Source of the DNA: Alphaproteobacteria bacterium
GTDB lineage: Bacteria; Pseudomonadota; Alphaproteobacteria; Acetobacterales; Acetobacteraceae
Length of the DNA stretch: 40,087 nucleotides
Assembly: GCA_016869735.1 (NCBI GenBank)
Contig: VGDL01000032.1
Location: 1-40,087 of the forward strand
Direction of reading: 5' to 3'
Positions 16,113 to 23,561 of this stretch are shown here, in pieces. The translations under genes were made by a program, and so were the position numbers. Below the pieces are notes generated by a model. That model saw only the letters and a list, made by a program, of their open reading frames with translations, made no database searches and was not told the DNA's origin. The stretch's first letter is position 1. Each line of letters starts with the position of its first letter.

Positions 16113-19100
16113 AGCCCGTTACCATCCATGGGGCGCCTGAGGGTTTCGATGCCCTGCTGGTGGCGCGCCGGCGGGCAGAAATCGAAGCCCCGATCGCCCA
16201 TGTCTGCCGCGACGATGCGCGCATGGCCCGCATGGCAGAGGCTTTGGGCTTCTTCGCCCCCGAAATCGAAGTGCTGCGTTTTCCCGCTTGGGACTGCCTG
16301 CCTTATGATCGCGTCTCCCCAAATCCGGAGATTGTGGCCGAACGTGTCGCGACGCTGACGCGCCTGTTGGAAGCGGGCAAGCGCCCGCGCGTCTTGCTCA
16401 CCACCGTCAATGCGCTGGTGCAGAAAGTGCCCTCCTCCAATGTGTTTGCAGGGGCGACGCTCGCCCTTGCCAAGGGCGGGCGCGTGCAGCCGGAAAAGCT
16501 GACGGCCTTTCTGGAAGCCAATGGCTATCACCGCACCGGCACGGTGATGGAACATGGCGAATATGCCGTGCGCGGCGGCATTATTGATCTTTACCCGGCG
16601 GGCGAGCCGGAGCCCATACGCCTCGACTTCTTTGGTGATGAGATCGAGGATATGCGCCGGTTTGAGACGGCAAGCCAGCGCAGCGGCAAGGTTGTGCCCG
16701 CGCTTTCGCTTCGCCCGGTGGGCGAGGTGTTTTTGGATGAGGCATCGCGCACGCGTTTTCGCAGCGGCTATCGCGACTTGTTCGGCGCGGCGGCGGCAGA
16801 TGATCCGCTTTATGGCGCCATCAGCGCCGGGCGGCGCTATCCCGGCATGGAACATTGGGCGGGCCTGTTTCATGAAAACATGGTGCCGCTATTGGCGTAT
16901 TTTCCCGGCGCCGAAATCAGCTTCGACCACCAGGCGGAGGAAGTGCTGAAGGCACGGCTTGAGATGATCACGGATCATTACGAAGCCCGCCGCGTGCCTT
17001 CGCGCATTGGTGAAGGCGATGTGCCCTATCGCCCCGCACCGCCCGCGACGCTTTACCTTGATGACGCCGGCTGGGCAGCGATGCTGGCCGATTGCCGTGT
17101 GCTGCGCTTCTCACCCTTTGCTGTGCCGGATGGCATTGCCGCAGGCGGACGCCCCGGCCCGCTTTTCGCCGAAGCGCGCAGCGCGGGGGAGAATGTTTTC
17201 GCCGCCTATGCCGTCATGGTGCAGGGCGAAGCCAAGGCCAAGCGCCGGCCCGTGCTGGCGGCCTGGTCGCGCGGGTCTCGTGAAAGGCTTGGCAATCTGC
17301 TGCGCGAAAATGGCGTGCGTGCTGAGGCGGCTGAGGATTGGAAAGCCGCCCGCGAGCTGCCGCCGGATGTTGTCGCGCTGGTGGTGATGGGGATTGAACG
17401 CGGCTTCATCGCGGAAGGTATCGCCGTCACAGCCGAGCAGGATCTGCTCGGTGAACGGATCGCCCGCCCGCCGCGCCGCCGCCGCCGTGCCGATCAATTC
17501 ATCGCCGATGCCACTGAAATTGCCGAGGGTGATTTGGTGGTGCATCAGGATCACGGCATTGGCCGCTATGAAGGCCTCGTCACGATCGAAGTATCAGGCG
17601 CGCCGCATGATTGCCTGAAGCTGATTTATGATGGCGGGGACAGGCTTTTCGTCCCCGTCGAGAATATCGAAATCCTCTCTCGCTTTGGGTCGGAAGGCAC
17701 TGGCGTTGCGCTGGACAAGCTCGGTGGTGTTTCCTGGCAGAATCGCAAAGCCAAGGCGAAGTCGCGCATTCGCGACATGGCCGCCGAGCTGATCCGCACC
17801 GCGGCTATGCGGCGCATGAAGGATGGCACTTTGGCGACGCCGCCGGAGGGGATGTGGGATGAGTTTTGCGCCCGCTTCCCCTTTGCGGAGACGGAAGATC
17901 AATCCCGCGCCATTGCCGATGTGCTGGAAGACCTTTCCGCCGGCCGGCCGATGGATCGGCTGATTTGCGGCGATGTCGGTTTTGGCAAGACAGAAATCGC
18001 CTTGCGCGCTGCCTTTGTGGTCGCGATGTCCGGCGCGCAGGTTGCCGTGGTGGTGCCGACCACGTTACTCGCGCGGCAGCACTTCCGTAATTTCCAGAAG
18101 CGCTTTGAAGGTTTCCCGCTGCGCATCGCGCAACTCTCTCGCCTTGTCACCGCCAAGGAAGCGGCGGAAGTACGGGAAGGGATGAAGCGCGGCGATATGA
18201 ATATCGTGATTGGCACCCATGCGCTTTTGGCCAAGGGGATTGAATTCGCCGATCTCGGCCTGCTGGTGGTGGATGAGGAACAGCATTTCGGTGTGCGGCA
18301 TAAGGAAGCGCTAAAGGCGTTGAAATCCGATGTGCATGTGCTGACCCTGACCGCGACCCCCATTCCGCGCACACTGCAATTGGCGCTGACAGGCGTGCGG
18401 GAAATGAGCGTGATTGCAACGCCGCCCGTGGATCGGCTGGCGGTGCGCACCTTCATCATGCCTTGGGACCAGGTGGTACTGCGGGAGGCCATTCAACGCG
18501 AACGCTTCCGTGGCGGGCAGATTTTCTGCGTGGCGCCGCGCATTGAGGATATGGCAAAGCTTGCCGAAAGGCTGGCGGAAATTGTGCCGGAAGCGCGCAT
18601 GGTGCAGGCGCATGGCCGCATGACGCCAACCGAACTTGAACGCGTCATGACCGAATTCGGCGATGGCAAGCATGATATTCTGCTATCCACCAATATCGTT
18701 GAAAGTGGCTTGGATATGCCGGCGGTGAATACGCTGATCATTCACCGCGCGGATATGTTTGGCCTGGCGCAGCTTTATCAGCTGCGCGGGCGCGTTGGGC
18801 GCGGCAAGCTGCGCGGTTATGCGTACCTTACTTGGCCGGAAGCGCATCGGCTTTCGGCGGCCGCAGAAAAGCGGCTGGAAGTGATGCAGACGCTGGATAA
18901 CCTCGGCGCCGGCTTCACGCTGGCGTCGCATGATCTGGATATTCGCGGCGCGGGCAATCTGTTGGGTGAGGAACAATCCGGCCAAATTCGCGAAGTCGGG
19001 ATCGAACTTTACCAGCAAATGCTGGAAGAAGCCGTGGCGGACATCAAAGCCGGCGCTGAGGGGCAGGAGAGTGAGCGGGAGTGGACACCGCAAATCAACC

Positions 19101-19540
19101 TTGGCCTGCCGGTGCTGATCCCGGAAAATTACGTGACCGATCTGCCGGTGCGGCTTGGCCTTTATCGGCGCATCGGGGGCTTGGCGACAGATGGCGAGAA
19201 TGACGCCATGGCGGCGGAATTGGCCGATCGCTTCGGCCCCTTGCCGGCTGAGGTTGAAAACCTGCTGCAAGTGGTCGCGATCAAGCGGCTCTGTCGCCAG
19301 GCGGGCGTGGAAAAGCTGGATGCCGGGCCGAAGGGGCTGGTGTTGAGCTTCCGGGGACAGAATTTCGCCAATCCAGGTGGGTTGATCATCTGGATCCAGG
19401 GGCAGAAGGGGGCGGTAAAGCTCCGCCCCGATGCCAAGCTGGCGCTGATCCGCGAAATGGACCTGGCCGAGCGCGTGCGCCGCGCGCAGGATTTGCTCCG
19501 CGTGCTGGCGCGGCTGGCCGGGGAAGCCAAACGGGTTTGA
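16109..19540 (+). CDS. mfd: Transcription-repair coupling factor Mfd
   Basis: A 1143-residue protein, close to the usual ~1150. N-terminal UvrB-homology region: 'VLRFPAWDCLPYDRVSPNPEIVAER', 'EYAVRGGIIDLYPAGEPEPIRLDFFGDEIE'. The RNA polymerase-interaction domain includes 'GDLVVHQDHGIGRYEGL'. Helicase motor: GDVGFGKTEIALRAAF (Walker A), VPTTLLARQH, GTHALLAKG, VVDEEQHFGV (DEEQ box), LTATPIPRTLQ, LSTNIVESGLDMP, QLRGRVGRG, and the TRCF C-terminal domain ('LIPENYVTDLPVRLGLYRRI'). It displaces RNA polymerase stalled at lesions and recruits UvrA. ATG overlaps the sdhE stop. Its TGA at 19538-19540 lies within the -35 element of the following tRNA promoter. Confidence 0.97.
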   Translation: MKPVTIHGAPEGFDALLVARRRAEIEAPIAHVCRDDARMARMAEALGFFAPEIEVLRFPAWDCLPYDRVSPNPEIVAERVATLTRLLEAGKRPRVLLTTVNALVQKVPSSNVFAGATLALAKGGRVQPEKLTAFLEANGYHRTGTVMEHGEYAVRGGIIDLYPAGEPEPIRLDFFGDEIEDMRRFETASQRSGKVVPALSLRPVGEVFLDEASRTRFRSGYRDLFGAAAADDPLYGAISAGRRYPGMEHWAGLFHENMVPLLAYFPGAEISFDHQAEEVLKARLEMITDHYEARRVPSRIGEGDVPYRPAPPATLYLDDAGWAAMLADCRVLRFSPFAVPDGIAAGGRPGPLFAEARSAGENVFAAYAVMVQGEAKAKRRPVLAAWSRGSRERLGNLLRENGVRAEAAEDWKAARELPPDVVALVVMGIERGFIAEGIAVTAEQDLLGERIARPPRRRRRADQFIADATEIAEGDLVVHQDHGIGRYEGLVTIEVSGAPHDCLKLIYDGGDRLFVPVENIEILSRFGSEGTGVALDKLGGVSWQNRKAKAKSRIRDMAAELIRTAAMRRMKDGTLATPPEGMWDEFCARFPFAETEDQSRAIADVLEDLSAGRPMDRLICGDVGFGKTEIALRAAFVVAMSGAQVAVVVPTTLLARQHFRNFQKRFEGFPLRIAQLSRLVTAKEAAEVREGMKRGDMNIVIGTHALLAKGIEFADLGLLVVDEEQHFGVRHKEALKALKSDVHVLTLTATPIPRTLQLALTGVREMSVIATPPVDRLAVRTFIMPWDQVVLREAIQRERFRGGQIFCVAPRIEDMAKLAERLAEIVPEARMVQAHGRMTPTELERVMTEFGDGKHDILLSTNIVESGLDMPAVNTLIIHRADMFGLAQLYQLRGRVGRGKLRGYAYLTWPEAHRLSAAAEKRLEVMQTLDNLGAGFTLASHDLDIRGAGNLLGEEQSGQIREVGIELYQQMLEEAVADIKAGAEGQESEREWTPQINLGLPVLIPENYVTDLPVRLGLYRRIGGLATDGENDAMAAELADRFGPLPAEVENLLQVVAIKRLCRQAGVEKLDAGPKGLVLSFRGQNFANPGGLIIWIQGQKGAVKLRPDAKLALIREMDLAERVRRAQDLLRVLARLAGEAKRV

Positions 19541-19566
19541 TTTCGGGGGCCTTCGGGCGCTATCAG
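19537..19566 (+). promoter_or_regulatory. Predicted promoter of the CAU tRNA gene
   Basis: TTGATT (19537-19542) and TATCAG (19561-19566) are 18 bp apart, placing a start site near 19573, a few bases before the mature tRNA 5' end at 19577. The -35 overlaps the mfd stop codon. The layout (N18 spacing, TATC-type -10) resembles the one found before tRNA-His at 39163-39192, which supports both. Confidence 0.45.
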
Positions 19567-19576
19567 AGGGGATGAT

Positions 19577-19649
19577 GGGCCTGTAGCTCAATGGTCAGAG
19601 CGGACCGCTCATAACGGTTTGGTTGCAGGTTCGAGTCCTGCCGGGCCCA
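19577..19649 (+). tRNA. tRNA with CAU anticodon, probably tRNA-Ile2 (lysidine) rather than elongator Met
   Basis: A full cloverleaf can be drawn: acceptor GGGCCTG/CGGGCCC (7 bp with one T-G pair), D-arm GCTC/GAGC, anticodon stem GACCG/CGGTT around loop CTCATAA (anticodon CAT at 19610-19612), five-base variable loop, and T-arm GCAGG/CCTGC with loop TTCGAGT. The discriminator is A. The CCA end is not encoded; the next base is T. CAT anticodons belong to initiator Met, elongator Met or Ile2. The first base pair is G-C (initiators usually lack a pair), ruling against initiator. The general look, including the variable region, resembles E. coli ileX, so Ile2 is favoured, but elongator Met is not excluded. 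Confidence 0.88.
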
Positions 19650-19675
19650 TTTTTCGCCCGTAAACGGGCGAAAAA
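19650..19675. repeat. 11-bp perfect palindrome directly after the tRNA
   Basis: TTTTTCGCCCG (19650-19660) and CGGGCGAAAAA (19665-19675) pair perfectly around a TAAA loop, starting at the base after the tRNA discriminator. The T-run is 5' of the stem and the A-run 3', the reverse of an intrinsic terminator, and the palindrome reads the same on both strands. It may be a 3'-processing or stabilising structure for the tRNA precursor; a termination role is not clear. Confidence 0.55.
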
Positions 19676-19776
19676 TCCCCCCTATTCGCATCATCACGCC
19701 AGTGTCGGCATATCCTCGAACCCTCTTGCGACCGCCTCAGGCATCCACGATATGTCTTACGTGATCGGGAGGGGGC

Positions 19777-19878
19777 ATGAACACGGCATCCCCTTTCCTT
19801 GGACAAAAGCGCGGAAGGCTTGTAAGCAATGGAGAAGGCAACACTTGGCGGCGGCTGCTTCTGGTGCCTGGAAGCCGT
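19777..19878 (+). CDS. Possible short upstream ORF overlapping the msrA start (doubtful)
   Basis: An ATG at 19777 is preceded by an unusually strong GGGAGGGGGC ribosome site and opens a 33-codon frame ending in TGA at 19878. It runs out of frame across the msrA start at 19829. The peptide has no recognisable features and is rich in Arg and Leu. It could be a leader peptide affecting msrA translation, or simply chance. No homology can be claimed. Confidence 0.15.
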
Positions 19879-20371
19879 GTTTCGTGACATGGTTGGCGTC
19901 GCTTCCGTGCAATCGGGCTATGCCGGTGGCCACGTGGCCAATCCAACCTATGAAGAAGTCTGCGCCAAGCGCACCGGCCATGCGGAGGTTGTGCAGATCA
20001 CCTTCGATCCCGGGCAGGTCGCCTTTGCCGATCTGCTCAAGGTGTTTTTCACCATCCATGACCCAACCACCAAGGACAGGCAGGGTGCGGATATCGGCCC
20101 GCAATATCGGAGCATCATCCTGACCCATGACGCCGATCAGGCAGCGACAGCCAAGGCCGTGATGGCGGAAATCGCGGCAGCCGAGCTATGGCCGCGGCCC
20201 ATTGTTACTGAAATCGAGCCCTTGACGATCTTCTGGCAAGCAGAGCCAGAGCATGACAATTACTTTGCCCGCAACCCTTGGTCAGGCTATTGCCAGGCCG
20301 TGATTGCGCCGAAACTGGCCAAGTTTCGCAAATCCTTCGCATCAGCGCTGAAGCCCCAGGGAGGCAATTGA
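19829..20371 (+). CDS. msrA: Peptide-methionine (S)-S-oxide reductase MsrA
   Basis: A 180-residue cytosolic enzyme. The catalytic motif GGCFWCLEAVF is at residues 8-18 with the reactive cysteine at C10, next to GYAGG. Other family marks are 'YEEVCAKRTGHAEVVQITFDP', 'FFTIHDPTTKDRQGADIGPQYRSIIL' and 'QAEPEHDNYFARNP'. It reduces the S-epimer of methionine sulfoxide using thioredoxin. The start ATG follows an in-frame TAA two codons upstream, so no extension is possible; GGAAGG lies 10 nt upstream. It opens a tight run: msrB follows 6 bp later. Confidence 0.95.
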   Translation: MEKATLGGGCFWCLEAVFRDMVGVASVQSGYAGGHVANPTYEEVCAKRTGHAEVVQITFDPGQVAFADLLKVFFTIHDPTTKDRQGADIGPQYRSIILTHDADQAATAKAVMAEIAAAELWPRPIVTEIEPLTIFWQAEPEHDNYFARNPWSGYCQAVIAPKLAKFRKSFASALKPQGGN

Positions 20372-20377
20372 GAACCC

Positions 20378-20812
20378 ATGGCATTCTTCCGGCAGAGCCC
20401 CGCACAGGGCAAAAGCTTCCCGCTGGAGCGCACGGATGCCGAATGGCGTGCAAGCTTGGCGCCTGAAGCCTATCGCGTGCTGCGCCAGCATGGCACGGAA
20501 AGGCCGGGGACTTCTCCGCTCAATCATGAAAAGCGCTCGGGGAGTTTTGTCTGCGCCGGATGTGGACAGGCCTTGTTTGATGCTGCGACCAAATATGAAA
20601 GCGGCACGGGCTGGCCTTCCTTCTACGCGCCGGTTGAAGGTGCTGTCGGCACGCAGGTTGACCGCGCGCTGTTCATGGTGCGGACAGAAGTGCATTGCGC
20701 CAATTGTGGCGGGCATCTGGGCCATGTGTTTCCCGATGGGCCGCCGCCCACGGGGCTGCGTTACTGCATGAATGGCGCTGCCATGTCCTTCGAATGCGCA
20801 GACAAGCCATGA
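20378..20812 (+). CDS. msrB: Peptide-methionine (R)-S-oxide reductase MsrB
   Basis: A 144-residue SelR-fold protein. Two CxxC pairs for zinc are visible (VCAGCG near residue 59 and [13 protein letters not shown]), followed by the catalytic cysteine in the [14 protein letters not shown] segment. The substrate region SGTGWPSFY is intact. The RYCMNGAAM text differs slightly from the common RYCINSASL but keeps the cysteine and asparagine. It reduces the R-epimer of methionine sulfoxide, complementing MsrA six bases upstream. Its TGA overlaps the ATG of the following propeller gene. Confidence 0.93.
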   Translation: MAFFRQSPAQGKSFPLERTDAEWRASLAPEAYRVLRQHGTERPGTSPLNHEKRSGSFVCAGCGQALFDAATKYESGTGWPSFYAPVEGAVGTQVDRALFMVRTEVHCANCGGHLGHVFPDGPPPTGLRYCMNGAAMSFECADKP

Positions 20813-21780
20813 GGCTTTGGGGAGTGCTGCCCTGCCTGCGCCACGCGTCACTTGGCGCTGGCGTCTTGGCGCTTGCGCTTGCTGCTGCCGCCCCGGCGCA
20901 CGCCGATCTGATTTATGTGCTGAATTCAACTGACCCCAGCATTGTAAAGATCGATACCCGCACCGGCGAAGAGGTTCAGCGGATCGATAGCCTTCGCGAA
21001 GTGCATCATTTGGTGCTGTCGCCCGACCGCAAGGAATTGCTGATCGCGGATTCCTCCGGCAATGAAATCCTGTTTGTCGAGCCCGCAACCGGCACGGTGC
21101 TGCGCCGCGAACGTATTTCGAACCCCTATCATCTGGATTTCACGCCGGATGGCCGGCTGCTGGTGGTGGCCAGCCTCAGGCGCGGTCAGGTGGATATCTA
21201 TGATGCGAATGGCCCAAGGCTGCTCGACAGATTTCGCGCCGGGAACAAGCCTTCGCACATTGCCTTCAGCCCTGATTCGCGCTTCGCCTATATCACCATC
21301 CAGGGCGATGGCACGGTCATGGCGATTGACCTACAGGAACGGCGGATTCTGTGGCAGGCGAATGTCGGGCCAGAGCCTGCCGGCATATTGTGGCATCGCG
21401 GGCGGCTGATTATCGGCATCATGGGGCGTGATTATTTCGCGGTGATGAACCCGGAAACCCGCCAGGTGGAAAGCACCATTCGCGTGGGCCGCGGCGCGCA
21501 TACCGTTTTCGCCTCCCCTGACGGCAAGACATTATGGGCGACAAGCCGCGTGCAAAGCCGCATCGCGGAAATAGAACCTGACACGCTGCAGGTCCGCCGC
21601 ATTCATGAAGTGCCGGGCGGGCCGGATTGCATTGCCTTCGCGCCAGATGGCGCGGTTTGGGCAACGCTGCGCTGGGCGGGGCGTATAGCCAGGCTGGACC
21701 CGGCCTCGGGCGAGGTTTCCACCATCCGTGTTGGGCGCAGCCCGCATGGCATTTTCGTGCAGCCCCGCGCGATACAATGA
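20809..21780 (+). CDS. Exported YVTN-type beta-propeller protein
   Basis: A 323-residue protein starting at the ATG that overlaps the msrB stop (ATGA). A cleavable signal peptide of about 33 residues ends PAHADLIY. The body contains repeated blade motifs of the 40-residue YVTN class: '[22 protein letters not shown]', '[25 protein letters not shown]', '[26 protein letters not shown]', '[16 protein letters not shown]', '[14 protein letters not shown]' and 'HGIFVQP', thus about seven blades. The fold usually serves as a binding scaffold in the periplasm. There are no obvious catalytic residues. Its partner is unknown; its position after msrAB and before a deacetylase is unexplained. Confidence 0.85.
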   Translation: MRLWGVLPCLRHASLGAGVLALALAAAAPAHADLIYVLNSTDPSIVKIDTRTGEEVQRIDSLREVHHLVLSPDRKELLIADSSGNEILFVEPATGTVLRRERISNPYHLDFTPDGRLLVVASLRRGQVDIYDANGPRLLDRFRAGNKPSHIAFSPDSRFAYITIQGDGTVMAIDLQERRILWQANVGPEPAGILWHRGRLIIGIMGRDYFAVMNPETRQVESTIRVGRGAHTVFASPDGKTLWATSRVQSRIAEIEPDTLQVRRIHEVPGGPDCIAFAPDGAVWATLRWAGRIARLDPASGEVSTIRVGRSPHGIFVQPRAIQ

Positions 21781-21793
21781 TGGCGAAGCGGGC

Positions 21794-22564
21794 ATGATGC
21801 AGTCCGTCAGCCGCATCCTATTGGCTGTGCTGGCGCTTGCGATACTGGCGCCCGGCCATCTTGCTGCCCGCACGCCAGCTTCTTGCAGCGCGGGGACCAT
21901 CTACCTCACGATTGATACGGGCTGGGGGCGTGAAGCCGAAAGGATCGCCGAAATCCTGAAGCGGCGCAGCATACGCGCGACCCTTTTTGTCGCCAATGAA
22001 CCGACGCATCGCGGCGATAGAAGCCTTGAACCTGGTTGGGCCGAGTTTTGGCGCGCCCGCGCGGCTGAGGGTCATGTTTTCGCCAGCCATACGGATCGGC
22101 ATTGGTATTTTCGTGGCGATCCCGCGCCGGGCGAGGTGCGGTTTGTTTCCTTCGATAGAAAAAACGAAACACGGCTGGATCAGGCCGCCATGTGCCGCGA
22201 ATTGAACGCGCCGATTGAAAGGCTGCGCGCAGCCGTGCCGGGTGCGGTGGTGCTGCCGCTTTGGCGCGCGCCGGGCGGCATCACCACGCCGAATGCGCTT
22301 CGTATGGCGGAAGCCTGTGGCTTGCGCCACCAGGGTTGGACCGCCAATGGTTTTCTTGGCGATGAATTGAACAGCGATGCCCATCCCAACACGGCGCTGC
22401 GCGACCGCGCGCTTAGAAGCATCAGGGATGGGGAAGTGCTGGTCATGCATTGGGGCGTGCGCAGCCGGCAGGACCCTTACGCGAATGTCTTTGAAGACGT
22501 ATTGGCGGGATTGCAGGCCAAGGGCTTTTGTTTCGGTCAATTGAACGCTGAAGGCAGGCGTTGA
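21794..22564 (+). CDS. Exported polysaccharide deacetylase-like protein (NodB domain)
   Basis: A 256-residue protein with a signal peptide (MMQSVSRILLAVLALAILAPGHLAAR). It has NodB-fold marks: motif 1 as TIYLTIDTGWGRE, 'IRATLFVANEP', motif 2 as FASHTDRHWYF (HxxxH metal ligands kept) and 'PLWRAPGGITTPNA' (motif 3-like), with a C-terminal 'GEVLVMHWG' (motif 5-like). In motif 1 the second aspartate of the usual TFDDG is Thr; B. subtilis PdaA also lacks it (Asn). It probably acts on peptidoglycan or another envelope glycan. The start could be ATG 21794 or 21797. It lies 13 bp after the propeller gene and 3 bp before the hydroxylase-family gene. Confidence 0.82.
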   Translation: MMQSVSRILLAVLALAILAPGHLAARTPASCSAGTIYLTIDTGWGREAERIAEILKRRSIRATLFVANEPTHRGDRSLEPGWAEFWRARAAEGHVFASHTDRHWYFRGDPAPGEVRFVSFDRKNETRLDQAAMCRELNAPIERLRAAVPGAVVLPLWRAPGGITTPNALRMAEACGLRHQGWTANGFLGDELNSDAHPNTALRDRALRSIRDGEVLVMHWGVRSRQDPYANVFEDVLAGLQAKGFCFGQLNAEGRR

Positions 22565-22567
22565 TCC

Positions 22568-23515
22568 ATGTTCAAGTTATTCGATGATTGGCACACGCAA
22601 CTGACGGGCTGGATTTTCGAAGCCTTCCTGCAGCCCGTGCTTTACGCCACCGATCTGATGAATATCGCCGATGAGATGCTGGAATGGGTGGATTTCACCC
22701 TGTTCAGCATCTTTGGCATCATCGTGACCTATATCGTCTGCCGCCCGCTTGAAGCCTGGCGCCCGGTTGAACCGGTGACAGACCGGCGCGCGATCAGGAC
22801 TGACATTATTTATACGCTACTCGCCAGGCTTGGCATTTTTCCCCTGCTGGCCTTCATCCTTTTGGCGGCCATCCAAAGCCGGCTGGAAGGGATGCTGGCG
22901 GATACGGGCTTTGTTTCACCAACGCTGGAATCGATCTTTCCCTTCCTGCATCAGGTGCCGCTGCTGACCTTCTTTATCTATGTCGTGATCCTTGATTTTG
23001 GCGAATATTGGCGCCACCGCTTGCAGCATAGCATCGGTTGGTGGTGGGCCCTGCATTCTATCCATCACGCGCAGCGACAGATGACCTTCTGGACCGATGA
23101 CCGGAACCATATCCTGGATGAGGTGATTGCCGCGCTTTGGTTTGGCACTATCGCGCTGTTGATTGGCGTATCGCCGGCGCAATTCCCGCTTTTGCTGCTG
23201 CTGATGCGCCTGGTGGAAGCCTTCTCCCACGGCAATATCCGCCTATCCTTCGGGCGTATTGGTGAGCGCCTGCTGGTATCCCCGCGCTTCCACCGCGTGC
23301 ATCACGGTGTGCTGTCTGTTGCCGAACATGGCAGGAATTACGCGGTGCTTTTCCCGGTTTGGGATTGGATGTTCCTGACAGCGGATTTCAGCCGCCAGGA
23401 CTATCCCAGAACCGGCGATCCTGAGGCACCGGAAAGCCTGGCCACTGGGGGCTGGCTTGTCCAACAATGGGTTGGCTTCAAGCGCATGATGGGGGCCGGT
23501 AAGCCTTCGCTTTGA
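22568..23515 (+). CDS. Sterol desaturase / fatty acid hydroxylase superfamily membrane protein
   Basis: A 315-residue integral membrane protein with about four hydrophobic stretches and the three histidine clusters of the superfamily: WRHRLQHS, HSIHHAQ and HRVHHG. These bind a di-iron centre for hydroxylation or desaturation of lipid substrates. Length is typical. The start ATG at 22568 follows the NodB-like gene by 3 bp, making it the last of the msrA-msrB-propeller-deacetylase run. It faces the hybrid kinase gene tail to tail, 46 bp apart, with no clear terminator. The substrate could be a membrane lipid or hopanoid-type molecule; that is not decidable here. Confidence 0.85.
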   Translation: MFKLFDDWHTQLTGWIFEAFLQPVLYATDLMNIADEMLEWVDFTLFSIFGIIVTYIVCRPLEAWRPVEPVTDRRAIRTDIIYTLLARLGIFPLLAFILLAAIQSRLEGMLADTGFVSPTLESIFPFLHQVPLLTFFIYVVILDFGEYWRHRLQHSIGWWWALHSIHHAQRQMTFWTDDRNHILDEVIAALWFGTIALLIGVSPAQFPLLLLLMRLVEAFSHGNIRLSFGRIGERLLVSPRFHRVHHGVLSVAEHGRNYAVLFPVWDWMFLTADFSRQDYPRTGDPEAPESLATGGWLVQQWVGFKRMMGAGKPSL

Positions 23516-23561
23516 GAGCCCTGTGCATAACTACCATGTCACTTTCTCGCGCGGATCGGCG

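Noticed and set aside
15830-16873. 347-residue minus-strand ORF under sdhE and mfd
   Set aside because: Antisense shadow; plus-strand sdhE and mfd motifs cover it completely.
19609-19890. Minus-strand ORF ending GPAGLEPATKPL across the CAU tRNA
   Set aside because: This C-terminus is the well-known artefact of translating the antisense of a tRNA; the rest overlaps msrA in the wrong strand.
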